DNA of 63,145 bases from Candidatus Sulfotelmatobacter sp. (GTDB lineage Bacteria; Acidobacteriota; Terriglobia; Terriglobales; Acidobacteriaceae). Of this stretch, positions 34,042 to 43,974 are shown in pieces. Position 1 is the first letter of the stretch; each line of letters opens with the position of its first letter. The DNA is taken from positions 1 through 63,145 of the forward strand of contig JASHQM010000063.1 of NCBI GenBank assembly GCA_030039165.1, read 5' to 3'. The notes under the pieces were generated by a model, which saw only the letters and a list, made by a program, of their open reading frames with translations, did no database searches and had not been told where the DNA came from. Position numbers and translations under genes: made by a program.

Positions 34042-34539
34042 ATGGCTGCGTTGACGGCGGGAACGAAAGCGCCGGAGTTTGAGTTGAAAACCCTGGACGG
34101 CAAGAGCTTTGTGCTGCGCGAGGAACTGGCTCGGGGGCCAGTCGTGCTGGCCTTTTTTAAGGTTTCATGTCCCGTCTGCCAGTATGCCTTCCCATTCCTG
34201 GACCGGCTGGAGCGCACTTATGGGCACGACAAAGTCAGAATCATCGGCGTGTCGCAGAACGATGCCCGGGAAACTGCAGCCTTCAACCAAGAATTCGGCG
34301 TGACGTTCCCGGTTCTTCTCGACGAGAGGAGCACATATCCAATATCGAACGCCTACGGTTTGACCAACGTTCCTACAGTCTTCTGGATCGCTCAAGATGG
34401 CGAAATCGAGATTTCCAGCGTGGGATGGGTCAAGGGAGACTTCGAAGAGCTGAACCGCAGAATGGCCGAGGCGGGAAATGTCCCGTTTGCCTCTGTGTTT
34501 AAACCGCAGGAAGACGTACGGGACTTTCGAGCGGGTTGA
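34042..34539 (+). CDS. Thioredoxin-fold (TlpA/peroxiredoxin-like) oxidoreductase
   Basis: 165 residues from ATG 34042 after GGAGGACG; a longer in-frame start at 33994 is disfavoured. It has the AhpC-TSA/Redoxin pattern GTKAPEFELKTLDGKSFVLREELARGPVVLAFFKVSCPVCQYAFPFLDRLERTYG, with a CPVC active site, IGVSQNDARETAAFNQEFGVTFPVLLDE and the cis-Pro strand NVPTVFWIAQDGEI. No export signal, so it is probably cytosolic and reduces disulfides or peroxides. Divergent from the zinc-ribbon gene. Confidence 0.88.
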   Translation: MAALTAGTKAPEFELKTLDGKSFVLREELARGPVVLAFFKVSCPVCQYAFPFLDRLERTYGHDKVRIIGVSQNDARETAAFNQEFGVTFPVLLDERSTYPISNAYGLTNVPTVFWIAQDGEIEISSVGWVKGDFEELNRRMAEAGNVPFASVFKPQEDVRDFRAG

Positions 34540-34726
34540 AGCTCAAAAAACTGATCCCGCGGTCCGCGGGAGTTCGAAGCCCGATATCGTCAGCCGTCAC
34601 CCGCCCGGCCATTGTCCGTTTGGACAACACTTCGACAGCCCTGCCGGGGTGCTCCGTCCGCGCAGGGCGATTGCGTACAATGTAGATAATTCACTCTGAT
34701 TCCACGTTTGCAGGAGCCGGTTACGG
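34540..34726. other. Gap with a perfect 17-base palindrome
   Basis: A perfect dyad TCCCGCGG-t-CCGCGGGA lies at 34554-34570, with flanking aact/agtt adding further pairing. It follows the thioredoxin-fold gene and lacks a T-run, so it may be a weak terminator or regulatory site. The rest of the 187-base gap shows no gene and must contain the M28 peptidase promoter. Confidence 0.4.
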
Positions 34727-36430
34727 ATGCGTCCTCGTCTGTCGCGCCCCACGTGCGCTTTACTTCTTGCCGCAGCAGAGGTCATTTCGACTGCTTCGGG
34801 AGCACAAAAGAGCAAAACGAAAACAGCCAAGAGTGAGCCGGTGTCTGTGACTTTGCCGGGGGCCGCATTCGCGGCGATGCAGACGATTGATCCGGAGCAC
34901 ATCCGCTGGCACGTGCGTTTTCTCTCGCACGATCTACTGGAAGGCCGGGGCACTGGCCAACGCGGAGGCGACATTGCCGCCGAATATATGGCCACGCAGT
35001 TCGCGGAATATGGATTGAAGCCGGCCGGCGACCACGGTTCGTATTTTCAAAAAGTACCTCTGGTGGGCATTACCACCCTGCCGGAGACGCAATTCAGGCT
35101 TGTGCCGAAACAGGGCGCGGCGATGAACCTGAAGCTGGTGGACGATTATGTCGCCTACGATGAAACCCAGCAGCCGCAATCCGATATCGATGCTGAAATC
35201 GTGTACGTGGGGTACGGAATCGAGGCTCCGGAATATAACTGGGACGACTACAAGGGCACGGATGTGCGCGGCAAGGTACTGCTGATGCTGGTGAACGAGC
35301 CGCCCTCGGACGATCCTCGATTCTTCAAAGGCAAGGCTCTCACCTATTACGGCCGCTGGACGTACAAGTACGAAGAGGCGGCGCGCAAGGGCGCCACGGG
35401 AGTAATGCTGATTCACAAAGAAGATATGGCGAGCTATCCCTGGCAGGTAGTGCGGAGCTCGAATTCCGGCGAAAAGGCTTTTCTGAAACGCGAAGGCCCG
35501 GCCCTTAACGTAGCAGCGTGGGTGCAACTTGATGTGGCGAAAAAGCTGGCTGGCGCTTCCGGCATGAATTTGGAAAAAATGATTGCCGACGCTCGCAGGC
35601 CTGATTTTCATCCCGTAAACCTGGGCGCAAGATTGAGAGCTCACATGGCGAGCCGAATTCGAAATTTCGAATCGAACAACGTTCTGGCCATGCTGCCGGG
35701 TTCAGACCGCAAACGGAGGGATGAAGCGGTGCTGTATACGGCTCACTATGATCACCTCGGCATTCGCCCGGAAATGCCGGGCGACAATATCTTCAACGGC
35801 GCGGCTGACAATGCTACGGGTTGCGGGATTCTGCTGGAGTTGGCGCGGGCGTATGGTGAGGCGAGAGAGCGCCCACGGCGCTCGATGATTTTTGCCGCTG
35901 TCACGGCCGAAGAGCAGGGATTGTTGGGGTCGGAATATCTGGGCAAACATCCTCCGGTTCCCGCGGGAAACATCACGCTCGATCTCAATTACGATGATGT
36001 GAAGCCGCTGGGATCGCCGCAAGATGTGGAAGTGACGGGAGCAGAACGAACAACTTTCTATCCCTGGGTGCAGGCGACGGCGAAGGAGTTCCGGCTGGCG
36101 ATTCGTCCGGAGGCGCAGCCCGAAGCCGGGCAGTTTTATCGTTCCGATCATTTCAGCTTGGCGCGCGTGGGAATTCCCGCGTTTTCGATCAATGAAGGGG
36201 TGAAGTTCAAAGGCCATGACGCGGCCTGGGGTGTTGACCAATACAAAGAGTTTGTCGAAACCCGCTATCACCAGCCCAGCGACGAATATCGTCCGGAGAT
36301 GGATTTTGTAGGCGATGCCGCGATGGCACGATTCGGGTTTGCCTTAGGATGGGAAGCCGCGAACTTGTCGCATCTGCTCGAGTGGCAGAAGGGAGACGAA
36401 TTCGAGGCGGCAAGGGCGACGAGCCAGTAG
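34727..36430 (+). CDS. M28 family zinc metallopeptidase with PA domain, likely secreted
   Basis: 567 residues. The N-terminus (RLSRPTCALLLAAAEVISTASGAQ) is hydrophobic enough for a signal or anchor, although basic at the start. A PA-like domain (about 145-270) contains the GYGIEAPEYNWDDYKGTDVRGKVLLMLVNEPP region. The M28 zinc active site follows: YTAHYDHLGIRPEMPGDNIFNGAADNATGCGILLELARAY (ligands in HYDH and ADN) and FAAVTAEEQGLLGSEYL (the catalytic E-E). ADHFS-like YRSDHFSLARVGIPAF supplies the final His. The family contains aminopeptidases and glutamate carboxypeptidases; the substrate is unknown. It stands alone. Confidence 0.92.
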   Translation: MRPRLSRPTCALLLAAAEVISTASGAQKSKTKTAKSEPVSVTLPGAAFAAMQTIDPEHIRWHVRFLSHDLLEGRGTGQRGGDIAAEYMATQFAEYGLKPAGDHGSYFQKVPLVGITTLPETQFRLVPKQGAAMNLKLVDDYVAYDETQQPQSDIDAEIVYVGYGIEAPEYNWDDYKGTDVRGKVLLMLVNEPPSDDPRFFKGKALTYYGRWTYKYEEAARKGATGVMLIHKEDMASYPWQVVRSSNSGEKAFLKREGPALNVAAWVQLDVAKKLAGASGMNLEKMIADARRPDFHPVNLGARLRAHMASRIRNFESNNVLAMLPGSDRKRRDEAVLYTAHYDHLGIRPEMPGDNIFNGAADNATGCGILLELARAYGEARERPRRSMIFAAVTAEEQGLLGSEYLGKHPPVPAGNITLDLNYDDVKPLGSPQDVEVTGAERTTFYPWVQATAKEFRLAIRPEAQPEAGQFYRSDHFSLARVGIPAFSINEGVKFKGHDAAWGVDQYKEFVETRYHQPSDEYRPEMDFVGDAAMARFGFALGWEAANLSHLLEWQKGDEFEAARATSQ

Positions 36431-36445
36431 CTTGCTGCGGCAATG

Positions 36446-36478
36446 CCATCCCGCGCGAGGTTCCTCGCCCCGCCGGTG
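36446..36478 (-). repeat. Short interspersed repeat after the M28 gene
   Basis: On the minus strand it reads caccggcggggcgaggaacc and onward to cgcgggatgg. It is closely related to the plus-strand segment at 50901-50934 (actggtggggcgaggaattt ... cccgggatgg), about 26 of 33 positions alike. A part of it (ggttcctc) is similar to the flank of the tandem repeat at 2263-2277. Confidence 0.55.
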
Positions 36479-36516
36479 AAAGCCAAGAATGCAGAATTTG
36501 GGTCAGTACTCAGATT

Positions 36517-37437
36517 TCACACTGCAACACTTGCGCCACCGAAGATGGTTTCCACCAGGCCTGAGATTTCATCGATGGCTTCATCGAGTTCGAAGGTAAA
36601 GCGCACTAAATCCATGTGATGAAGCGCGCGGTATTCGTTGGCAAGTATCTCCCACGCTGGGTCGTGAACCATATCGACCCTTTGCCTCTCGTAATATCCA
36701 TAGCCGAGATTGCGCACGCGGCAGAGCAGGTCGCTGAGATGCACTAACGCGACCAGCGGCTGCGCCGCCGGGCTGTGCTCGGGCCGATGGTGATGGGCAA
36801 TCGCCTGAATCATATCGTCGGCAATATGCCAAGTTTGGGCAAGGGCGGCACCGGTGTCGCAGTGGCAGAACCCCATGGAGCGAAGCTCGGCTTCTTCCAG
36901 GGTAATCTGCTCGCGGGAAGCGTGCTCCATCGCCGCAGCGAATTCTTTGGGAAACACCATGCAGTTCACAAGAATCCCGATGTCATGCAGCAGACCCGCC
37001 ATGTAGGCTTTCTCGCCGTCGGCGGACGCGAGTTTGTCGCTGAGTCTCCGGCAGACCATGGCGCAGCCCAGGGAATGCTTCCAGAACACCGTGGGATTGA
37101 TCTTCCACTCCTTCACCGCAAAGCCTCGACCTACCGAGCAGGTGAGAAGAATGGTCTGCACACGCCGCAGCCCCAAACTGATTACCGCCGCTTTGATCGA
37201 CTCCGGTGCCTTGGCCAACCCAAACAGCGGCGAACTTGCCATGCGCAGGCACTGCGCCGCAATTGTATTGTCGTAAGAAACCAGTTTTACGACGTCGTCT
37301 ACCTTAACCTGGTCGAGCGGCAGGTTGAGCAGATTCAGCAACGGCAGAAAGATAGTGGGAATGGTCGGCAAGGTTTCGATCTGGCTCACCCGCTCACGTA
37401 TCCGCGCGGAAATCGATGGGGCGAGCGATGGGGTCAT
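36517..37437 (-). CDS. HDOD domain protein at the end of the chemotaxis gene block
   Basis: 306 residues from ATG 37437, which overlaps the cheR stop by 4 bases (ATGA). The HDOD domain spans about 20-225 (IETLPTIPTIFLPLLNLLNLPLDQVKVDDVVKLVSYDNTIAAQCLRMASSPLF; MAGLLHDIGILVNCMVFPKEF; ITLEEAELRSMGFCHCDTGAALAQTWHIADDMIQAIAHHHRPEHS), a degenerate HD-fold that usually lacks full phosphohydrolase activity and serves in signalling. Here HDIG and HHH-like elements are present, so hydrolysis cannot be excluded. It is coupled to a chemotaxis receptor, CheB and CheR, which suggests a role in their output. Partner unknown. Confidence 0.88.
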   Translation of the reverse strand: MTPSLAPSISARIRERVSQIETLPTIPTIFLPLLNLLNLPLDQVKVDDVVKLVSYDNTIAAQCLRMASSPLFGLAKAPESIKAAVISLGLRRVQTILLTCSVGRGFAVKEWKINPTVFWKHSLGCAMVCRRLSDKLASADGEKAYMAGLLHDIGILVNCMVFPKEFAAAMEHASREQITLEEAELRSMGFCHCDTGAALAQTWHIADDMIQAIAHHHRPEHSPAAQPLVALVHLSDLLCRVRNLGYGYYERQRVDMVHDPAWEILANEYRALHHMDLVRFTFELDEAIDEISGLVETIFGGASVAV

Positions 37438-38339
37438 GGCTTGCCAACTTTCAGGGGCGGTTTCCAATAGGCGATCGCTCCCGGGAAATGCACGAGATGA
37501 AACTTGTCATTCAGGTTCAGCAGGGACTCCGAGGTGCCCAGGAAAAAATATCCGCCGTAGTTGAGATTGGTAAAAAAATGGTCGACGACCTTTGATTTTG
37601 AGGCTCGGTCAAAATAAATCAAAACGTTGCAGCAGAAAATCAAGTCCATGCTTTTCATGAAGAGCATGCGGGAGTCGTCCTGAAAATTAAGGCGGCTGAA
37701 GCTGACCAACTTCTTTACCTCCGGGCGCACCTCAAGCTTGTTTTGTTCGGCGGGCAAGAAGTATTTGCGCTTGTAGTGCTCCGAAGTGCAGCGCAAGGCG
37801 TAATCGCCATAGATGCCCGCATTGGCGGTTTCGATGGAGCGGTCGTTCAGGTCAGTGCCCAAAACCTCGACGGTCCAGCCTTTCAGAATTCCGGCGCTTT
37901 CTTCGAGCATATTCATGGCCAGCGTGTAGGCCTCTTCGCCGGTGGAACAGCCAGCACTCCAAATGCGTAGTTTTTTCAGGATCTGCCTCGTCTTGTCTGC
38001 GGCCATCTCCGGGAGGATGACTTTTCGCAGCGCGTCCAACTGCGGCTGGCTGCGAAACAGGCAGGTTTCTCCGATTGTGATCTCATTCAGGAGTTGCCGA
38101 AGCTCCCCGTCCCGGCTGGGATGCAGCGTCAGATGATCCCAATACTCGCGCGGCGTTTTGCTGCCAGTCTGTTTCATTCGGCGCTCGCAGCCGCCGGCCA
38201 GAAGGTAGAGTTTTTCTTCGGTCTTATATATGCCGGACACTTTGTATACAAGGTCACGAATCTGCCGGTACAGGGGATCGATAGAGGCTGCACTCCTGGC
38301 CTGAGGCGCAGCCGTTGCAGCCTGTGCGCCGGTAGTCAT
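37434..38339 (-). CDS. cheR: Chemotaxis protein methyltransferase CheR
   Basis: 301 residues from ATG 38339, overlapping the cheB stop by 4 bases. CheR methylates glutamates of MCP receptors using SAM. An N-terminal helical domain (about 20-100; [30 protein letters not shown]) precedes the SAM domain: [48 protein letters not shown], and [14 protein letters not shown]. The short tail [15 protein letters not shown] is typical. It belongs to the mcp-cheB-cheR-HDOD block and probably adapts the receptor encoded at 39478-41151. Confidence 0.95.
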   Translation of the reverse strand: MTTGAQAATAAPQARSAASIDPLYRQIRDLVYKVSGIYKTEEKLYLLAGGCERRMKQTGSKTPREYWDHLTLHPSRDGELRQLLNEITIGETCLFRSQPQLDALRKVILPEMAADKTRQILKKLRIWSAGCSTGEEAYTLAMNMLEESAGILKGWTVEVLGTDLNDRSIETANAGIYGDYALRCTSEHYKRKYFLPAEQNKLEVRPEVKKLVSFSRLNFQDDSRMLFMKSMDLIFCCNVLIYFDRASKSKVVDHFFTNLNYGGYFFLGTSESLLNLNDKFHLVHFPGAIAYWKPPLKVGKP

Positions 38340-39439
38340 CTCAAGCCCGGCTCCGGCCCTGGCGTGTCTGCTGCCGGGGCCACGCGCCGCGCCCGGCTCT
38401 GCAGGACTCGGCGAGTAATCTCCTGCCCAAGTTGATTCAGCGCATAGACGCCATCGGCCTGCCCCGAGGCGCAAACCAGCCCGGGCATTCCCCACACCAC
38501 CGACGAAGCTTCATCTTGAACGATCACTTCTCCGCCTTTTTCCCGAATGCTCCGCACTCCGTTTACTCCATCCGACCCCATGCCAGTCATAACCACGGCC
38601 AGCGTATCCGCGCCGTAGACATCGGCAACTGAGCGGAAAAGCACATCCACCGCGGGCCGACAGGAGTTCTCGGGAGGGTTCTGGTTCAGTTGCAAATGGC
38701 GCCCTGCGCCCACGCGTTTAACCGTCATATGAAAGTTGCCGGGGGCAATCCATGCATGGCCTGGACAGAGAACGGCGTCGGCGCTTCCTTCGTGAATAGG
38801 AATTTGTGAACTTGCCGCGAGCCGGTCGGCCAGCAGGCGGGTGAAGATCGGCGGCATGTGCTGTACCAGAACGATGGGAACCGGGAAATCTTTGGGAATG
38901 CGGGGGAGCACTTCAGCTAGGGCGTTCGGACCACCGGTAGAGGAGCCGATAGTGACGATTTCGATGCGGCGATGTGCCGGCCGCCGCACTGGCACTACTC
39001 CAGGTGGTGGTGAAGAAGGGGATTTGGTGGTGGTTCTGCTACACAGCGCTTTGATCTTTGGAATCAGCTCTGCACGGATGGCGGCCATTGCGCCTGCGGT
39101 ATCTGTATCGCTGGGCTTGGTCACGTAGTCCGATGCTCCCCCTGCGAGTGCGTCAAGTGTGGCCGCGGCGCCTCGCTCCGTAAGAGTGCTGAACATGATG
39201 GCAGGCAATTTGGGATGCAGCTTGCGCAGTTCAGCCAGGGTTTCAAGTCCGTTCATGACCGGCATTTCAATATCGAGCGTGACCAGGTCGGGGTGAAACT
39301 GCGCGACTTTTGCCAGCGCAATGCGTCCGTCGCAAGCCGTGGCCGCTACTTCCAGAGCGCTGTCGGACGAGAGGATGTCGGACAATATCTTCCGGATTAC
39401 TATGGAGTCGTCGACGATAAGAACTCGGATTCGTGGCAT
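38336..39439 (-). CDS. cheB: Chemotaxis response regulator protein-glutamate methylesterase CheB
   Basis: 367 residues. The receiver domain (about 1-120; [19 protein letters not shown], phospho-Asp in [17 protein letters not shown]) is followed by a Thr/Pro-rich linker and the methylesterase domain with the Ser-His-Asp triad sites: [36 protein letters not shown] and [17 protein letters not shown]. It demethylates or deamidates receptors when phosphorylated by CheA. ATG 39439 is preferred; TTG at 39481 would overlap the mcp stop by 4 bases and add 14 residues. CheA and CheW are not in this window. Confidence 0.96.
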   Translation of the reverse strand: MPRIRVLIVDDSIVIRKILSDILSSDSALEVAATACDGRIALAKVAQFHPDLVTLDIEMPVMNGLETLAELRKLHPKLPAIMFSTLTERGAAATLDALAGGASDYVTKPSDTDTAGAMAAIRAELIPKIKALCSRTTTKSPSSPPPGVVPVRRPAHRRIEIVTIGSSTGGPNALAEVLPRIPKDFPVPIVLVQHMPPIFTRLLADRLAASSQIPIHEGSADAVLCPGHAWIAPGNFHMTVKRVGAGRHLQLNQNPPENSCRPAVDVLFRSVADVYGADTLAVVMTGMGSDGVNGVRSIREKGGEVIVQDEASSVVWGMPGLVCASGQADGVYALNQLGQEITRRVLQSRARRVAPAADTPGPEPGLR

Positions 39440-39477
39440 GGAAGTGGTTCGTGATGATGGTTGCCAGGAATTGCCGG

Positions 39478-41151
39478 TCAAGCGCCAGCGTGCGCTGCCA
39501 TACTTGTTGCTGAATGGCCGGCCTGCACTTCATGCGCGCTGGTGTGCTTTTCGATCTTGAATTGCTCCACCAGCCGGCGCAGTTCGTTGGAGGTCTCCAC
39601 CAGTTGCTGCGCCGCTTTCTGTGTGTCCGTAGCGCCCCGTGCCGTATTCTCTGCCGCCTGGGCCACTCCCTCAATGTTGCTGGTGATCTCTCCGCTGCTG
39701 CGTGCCGCCTCGCTCACATTGCGCGTCATCTCGTTAGTGGTCGCGTTCTGCTCTTCCACCGCCGTGGCAATCGTGTTCGAAATCCCGTTCACCTGATTGA
39801 TCACTTCGCTGATCGAAGCGATCGCCTCCACCGCCGCCTTGGTGTCCGACTGGATGGCCTCGATCTTGCGGCTGATGTCTTCGGTAGCTTTGGCGGTTTC
39901 CTTGGCCAGTTCCTTCACTTCATTGGCCACGACGGCGAAACCTTTGCCGGCTTCTCCGGCACGCGCGGCCTCGATGGTGGCGTTCAGGGCGAGCAGGTTC
40001 GTCTGCTGGGCAATTGAAGTGATGACCTTAATCACCTGCCCAATCTCCGTGGAAGACTCGCCCAGCTTGGAGACAGTGCTGGTGGCGGTTTCGGCGACTT
40101 TCACTGCCGAGGTTGCCACCTTGGCAGATTCGGAGGCATTCTTGGCAATTTCCTTGATGCTGGCGCCCATTTCTTCGGCGCCCGTAGCCACCGTTTGCAA
40201 ATTTTGGGTGACGGTCTGCGCCGAGTCGGAGACTACTTTGGCTTGCGCCGATGTTTCCTCGGAGTTGGCTGTGATCTGCTGGCTGGTGTTGGAAAGTTTT
40301 TCTGTCGCACCAGCGACCTGCAGCGCGCTCTGATGAATGTCGAGGATGACGTGCTTCAGGCTGGCGCTCATCGTGTTGACGGCAGCGGTTAGATCTCCCA
40401 GTTCGTCCTGACTGGTGACTTTCAGATCGTCGCGGGTCAAGTCGCCGGCGGCGATGGCCTCGGTCTGGGCAAGCACAGAGTGTGTCGATCTCGCAATGGC
40501 CCTGCTGATTAAGACAGCCAGCACAATGCCAATCGCAATGGCAACCAGTGTGGTCAGCACAATCGTGAGAATCATCGAGCGATTGGCCGCGTCGGCCTCG
40601 GCTTTTTCCTGCCCGAGCAGCTTCTCATTCGAGTCTTTGATTTTGCCGAGAGCCGCCTTGATGGCCTCATTAGCGGGGGTGGCTTTATCGGCAAACTCAT
40701 TGCCTGCGGCGAGCACCGCATCCCGTTCGCCGCTGGCACTATGCTTTATTGCCGCCAGCTGGACCTCCTTCAAAACGGACAGCTGGTTGCGCGCTTCGCC
40801 GAGCAGGTCGCGGTTCGCTTGAAACATCCAGCGTCCTGCCAGGGTATCAAGGGTTTGCACATCCTCCTGCTCAATGCTGTTCCAGGTGTCGTTGAAGAGC
40901 TTCATCGCGGCATCGTAGCGAGTGTGATCGCTTCCCGCCAAGATGGCCTGGCGCCCCTTGCTTTGGGTTTGATTCAGGTCGCGAAGCAGGTCGCCCAGCG
41001 CTGTAATAGTGGGGGCGCGGAGAGTCACCAGCGAGTTTTCGGAGTCGATAACCGCGCTCGCCTTCGAGTAGATAAGAACCGCGTTGAGAACCGTAATCGC
41101 CAGAATGCCGGCAAAGCCCGCACCGATTTTCTTGCCCACGGAAAACTTCAT
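39478..41151 (-). CDS. Methyl-accepting chemotaxis protein
   Basis: 557 residues from ATG 41151 ([28 protein letters not shown] = first membrane helix). The periplasmic part (about 35-200) looks like the four-helix bundle sensor MCP_1/4HB ([39 protein letters not shown]). A second membrane helix, a HAMP domain and the long coiled-coil signalling hairpin follow, with the strongly conserved tip [50 protein letters not shown]. No CheR-binding NWETF-type tail is seen. It is the first gene of the mcp-cheB-cheR-HDOD block, adapted by that CheBR pair. Confidence 0.95.
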   Translation of the reverse strand: MKFSVGKKIGAGFAGILAITVLNAVLIYSKASAVIDSENSLVTLRAPTITALGDLLRDLNQTQSKGRQAILAGSDHTRYDAAMKLFNDTWNSIEQEDVQTLDTLAGRWMFQANRDLLGEARNQLSVLKEVQLAAIKHSASGERDAVLAAGNEFADKATPANEAIKAALGKIKDSNEKLLGQEKAEADAANRSMILTIVLTTLVAIAIGIVLAVLISRAIARSTHSVLAQTEAIAAGDLTRDDLKVTSQDELGDLTAAVNTMSASLKHVILDIHQSALQVAGATEKLSNTSQQITANSEETSAQAKVVSDSAQTVTQNLQTVATGAEEMGASIKEIAKNASESAKVATSAVKVAETATSTVSKLGESSTEIGQVIKVITSIAQQTNLLALNATIEAARAGEAGKGFAVVANEVKELAKETAKATEDISRKIEAIQSDTKAAVEAIASISEVINQVNGISNTIATAVEEQNATTNEMTRNVSEAARSSGEITSNIEGVAQAAENTARGATDTQKAAQQLVETSNELRRLVEQFKIEKHTSAHEVQAGHSATSMAAHAGA

Positions 41152-41318
41152 TATTTTCAGCCTTCTTCCGCGATAGCCGCAGAAATGCACAACCACTTCG
41201 CTTTAGGCAGTTCATCGGCCAGAGAAATAAAGGCTTTAGCAGAGGGCGATGCCTCGGGGCAAGCAGAAGGCCGAATATGGTTAATTCTCTTCCCGTTTAA
41301 GCCGATGGAACAGAAGTC
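41152..41318. promoter_or_regulatory. Divergent control region between mcp and the EAL-HDOD gene
   Basis: 167 bases separate two opposite starts (mcp minus, EAL-HDOD plus) and must contain both promoters. No clear consensus or operator pair was identified. Confidence 0.4.
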
Positions 41319-42578
41319 ATGGGCTCCGCTCCCGCGCCTCAACCCGGCAACGACCGACCGGTGTACAAACCCGGAACTCAATTTGTTGCGCGGCAGACCA
41401 TTCTTACTGGCGATGAGAAAGTCTTTGGCTACGAGCTTCTATTTCGTGATGGCGTCGAAAATTTCTTCCGGCACGAAGATGTCGATGCAGCCTCGCGCAG
41501 CACCCTGAGCACTACCTCGCTGGTTGGTCTCGATATCCTGTGCGATGGCCGCCGCGGCTTTGTCAATTGCACACGCGATATCCTGCTCAAGGACTACATC
41601 ACCCTGCTGCCTCCCGGCCAGGTGGTGGTAGAGGTGCTGGAAAGCGTTCCCGCCGACGAACTAGTGATTGCCGCCTGCCGCCGTCTGAAGGAAGCGGGAT
41701 ACATGATCGCGCTGGATGATTTCGCCGTGGACGACCCGCGCGAGCGGCTGACCGAACTCGCCGACATCATTAAAGTGGATCTGAGGGTCACTTCCCGGGA
41801 TAATTCTGCGGCAATGGTGAGACGCTACGGTCCCTGGCGCTGCCGCATGCTGGCCGAAAAAGTCGAAACGCGCGAGGAATTCCTTGCCGCAAGAAAAGCC
41901 GGCTTCCTCTACTTCCAGGGATACTTCTTCCGCCAACCCGAAATTCTTACCGCGCGTGAAATCCCGGCCAACCGTGTGAATTACCTGCGCATGTTGAAAG
42001 CAGTTTCGCAAAACGAACTGGACTTGCGGGAGATTGAGAACCTCGTCAAGAGCGAAGCCGCCCTCTGCTATCGTCTCTTGCGTTACCTGAACTCTGCCGT
42101 CTTCGGGTTCGCCTCCGAAATTCGCTCGGTAAGCCACGCGCTGTCCATCCTGGGCGAGCGCGAGTTGCGCCGCTGGATTCGCCTGGTGGCCACGCTCGGC
42201 GCCGGCCAGACAAAAACCACCGATCTGGTGCTCGCCACTTTGGTTCGGGCCCGCTTCTGCGAGCTGCTCTCGCCGAAGGTGCCGCACGACAATTCCGATT
42301 TGTTCCTCATGGGTATGCTGTCGCTCATGGATAGCATTCTGGAAATTCCCATGCCACAGATATTGGAAAGCATTCCGATCGATCAGGAATGTAAGGCCAT
42401 CCTGCTCGGCGGAGGCGGTTCTTTGCGCCGCTTTTATCAACTCATGCTGGCGCAGGAATCTGGGGAATGGAAGGCCGTGAGCGACCTGTGCCGCCAGCTT
42501 GATCTTGATGAAAGCGACGTGGCCAACGCCCACTGGCAGGCCATGCACTGGGCTCGCCAAGTCAGTGGTGGTACGTAG
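41319..42578 (+). CDS. EAL plus HDOD signalling protein (YuxH/CdgJ type), EAL motif degenerate
   Basis: 419 residues. The N-terminal EAL domain (about 20-205) has FGYELLFRDG in place of EALLR, FVNCTRDILL, ALDDFAVDDPRERL, IIKVDLR, and AEKVETREEFLAARKAGFLYFQGYFFRQPEIL. Several catalytic or metal residues are changed (for example DDFA instead of DDFG-like, EKVET), so c-di-GMP hydrolysis is doubtful. The HDOD domain occupies about 215-400 (MLKAVSQNELDLREIENLVKSEAALCYRLLRYLNSAVFGFASEIRSVSHALSILGERELRRWIRLV). Members of this architecture, such as CdgJ, affect motility. Placed divergently to an MCP-CheBR-HDOD block, it is probably in the same circuit. Confidence 0.88.
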   Translation: MGSAPAPQPGNDRPVYKPGTQFVARQTILTGDEKVFGYELLFRDGVENFFRHEDVDAASRSTLSTTSLVGLDILCDGRRGFVNCTRDILLKDYITLLPPGQVVVEVLESVPADELVIAACRRLKEAGYMIALDDFAVDDPRERLTELADIIKVDLRVTSRDNSAAMVRRYGPWRCRMLAEKVETREEFLAARKAGFLYFQGYFFRQPEILTAREIPANRVNYLRMLKAVSQNELDLREIENLVKSEAALCYRLLRYLNSAVFGFASEIRSVSHALSILGERELRRWIRLVATLGAGQTKTTDLVLATLVRARFCELLSPKVPHDNSDLFLMGMLSLMDSILEIPMPQILESIPIDQECKAILLGGGGSLRRFYQLMLAQESGEWKAVSDLCRQLDLDESDVANAHWQAMHWARQVSGGT

Positions 42579-42657
42579 CGCCCAACGAATTAAAGTTCCC
42601 GCCCCCTCGCACAAAACGCGACAAGGGCGGAGCAACCAAAAGATTAAGTAATGGACC

Positions 42658-43974
42658 TCAGTCGTAAGTGAACGTTAGCTCATCCAGATATACTTTGTAC
42701 GGTGACTGCTCGTAGTTCCCATCCATCTGCCAGTTGATCGTGATTCCATACCAGCCATCGGTCGAGCCGGGATTGTAAGTCCAGTTCAACGTGTGGGTTT
42801 CCCCGTTCAGGGTAATGGACTGATAGAGCAACTGGTTGCTTGACGTCCGCTGCACCTGAATGGTGAGGTGGTTCCACTGGTTTTCCAGCGGGTAGCACGA
42901 AATGCCCGTCGGAACCCATGTTTTGTCTACATCGTTCCAAACGTCCCACTCGTTCCCGCCTGCGATGCGGCACTCGTGGCCCCAGATGAAGCCGAGGTCG
43001 TCATAGAACTGGTTGATGTCAAACTCCAAAGCCTGCGACAGGTTGAGGTTGCTTCCATAGAAGTAGACGTCGTACGTGAAATTGTGGAGCGAAGGCACCA
43101 GCGTGTGGTTGTTGTCGGGCAATCCCTGGGTAGAACCAACACCAATCAGCGGGTCATCCCAGAGTACATCCCAATAATCCCCGTCTCCTCCGATCCAGTA
43201 GACCGTGGAATTACCGTCCAGAGATGGCGACGTGATGTTCTTAGTTACCGACCAGGCGATCTGCGAGCCGCAGGGATTGCAATCCTCATAGTTTGGAGGT
43301 CCCTGACCAGCCACATCCCAGCCCGACCCAGCCTGCAGATTGTAGAATGATTTACCGCCGCTTCCGTTGACCTTGATGGTTACCGGCGTAGTGGCTGCGC
43401 CCCCGCAGTAGTCCCATTCCTCGACAACAGTGTTGTAGGTTCCGGCGCTGAGCGAAAGGTTATAGTTCATGCTGGCGCCCTGCACTACGTACGCCAATAC
43501 ATTCGGCGCAGTATAGATGCCCATGGAGGCCACTCCCTTCGAACAGGAGCTGGTGGCCGTGGCCACAAAATTGACGGGGGAGCCGACCGTGCTGTTGTTC
43601 GCGGGCTTGGTCACGGTAACTCCCGACTGACCGCTACCCGCTGTGACAGTAATCGTGATCCCCTTCGTAGCTGCTCCGCCGCAGTAATCCCACTCCTGGA
43701 CGGTGGTGTTGTAGGTACCAGGGCTGAGATTCAATTCTGTATTCATGCTGTCGCCGTTTACCACGTACGCCAAAACACCGGGCGCGGTGTAAATCCCCAT
43801 CGAAGCCACACCCTCGGAGCAAGAGCTAGTGGTGGCGGAGGCGACATAATTCACCGCACCGGAGACGGTAGAGTTGTTTTTGGGGCTGGTGACAGTAACG
43901 CCGGCAAATGCCGCGGAGGTGAGAAGGACAACCAAGGGGCACACGATCACAATCAGCAATAGACGATTCCGCAT
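42658..43974 (-). CDS. Secreted protein with two Ig-like repeats and a C-terminal concanavalin-like region
   Basis: 438 residues. Signal peptide MRNRLLLIVIVCPLVVLLTSAAFA. Two tandem repeats of about 95 residues (23-115, 118-208) share V-T-V-T-x-P-x-N-N-S-T-V...SCSxGVASMGIYTAPxVLAYVVxGxSMN...TVxEWDYCGGAAT, each with a Cys pair that could form a disulfide. The C-terminal about 220 residues (GWDVAGQGPPNYEDCNPCGSQIAW...) are rich in Trp, Tyr and Asn and look like a lectin/LamG-type beta-sandwich. The repeats are common in acidobacterial secreted proteins. Likely surface attached or released; function unknown. Confidence 0.8.
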   Translation of the reverse strand: MRNRLLLIVIVCPLVVLLTSAAFAGVTVTSPKNNSTVSGAVNYVASATTSSCSEGVASMGIYTAPGVLAYVVNGDSMNTELNLSPGTYNTTVQEWDYCGGAATKGITITVTAGSGQSGVTVTKPANNSTVGSPVNFVATATSSCSKGVASMGIYTAPNVLAYVVQGASMNYNLSLSAGTYNTVVEEWDYCGGAATTPVTIKVNGSGGKSFYNLQAGSGWDVAGQGPPNYEDCNPCGSQIAWSVTKNITSPSLDGNSTVYWIGGDGDYWDVLWDDPLIGVGSTQGLPDNNHTLVPSLHNFTYDVYFYGSNLNLSQALEFDINQFYDDLGFIWGHECRIAGGNEWDVWNDVDKTWVPTGISCYPLENQWNHLTIQVQRTSSNQLLYQSITLNGETHTLNWTYNPGSTDGWYGITINWQMDGNYEQSPYKVYLDELTFTYD

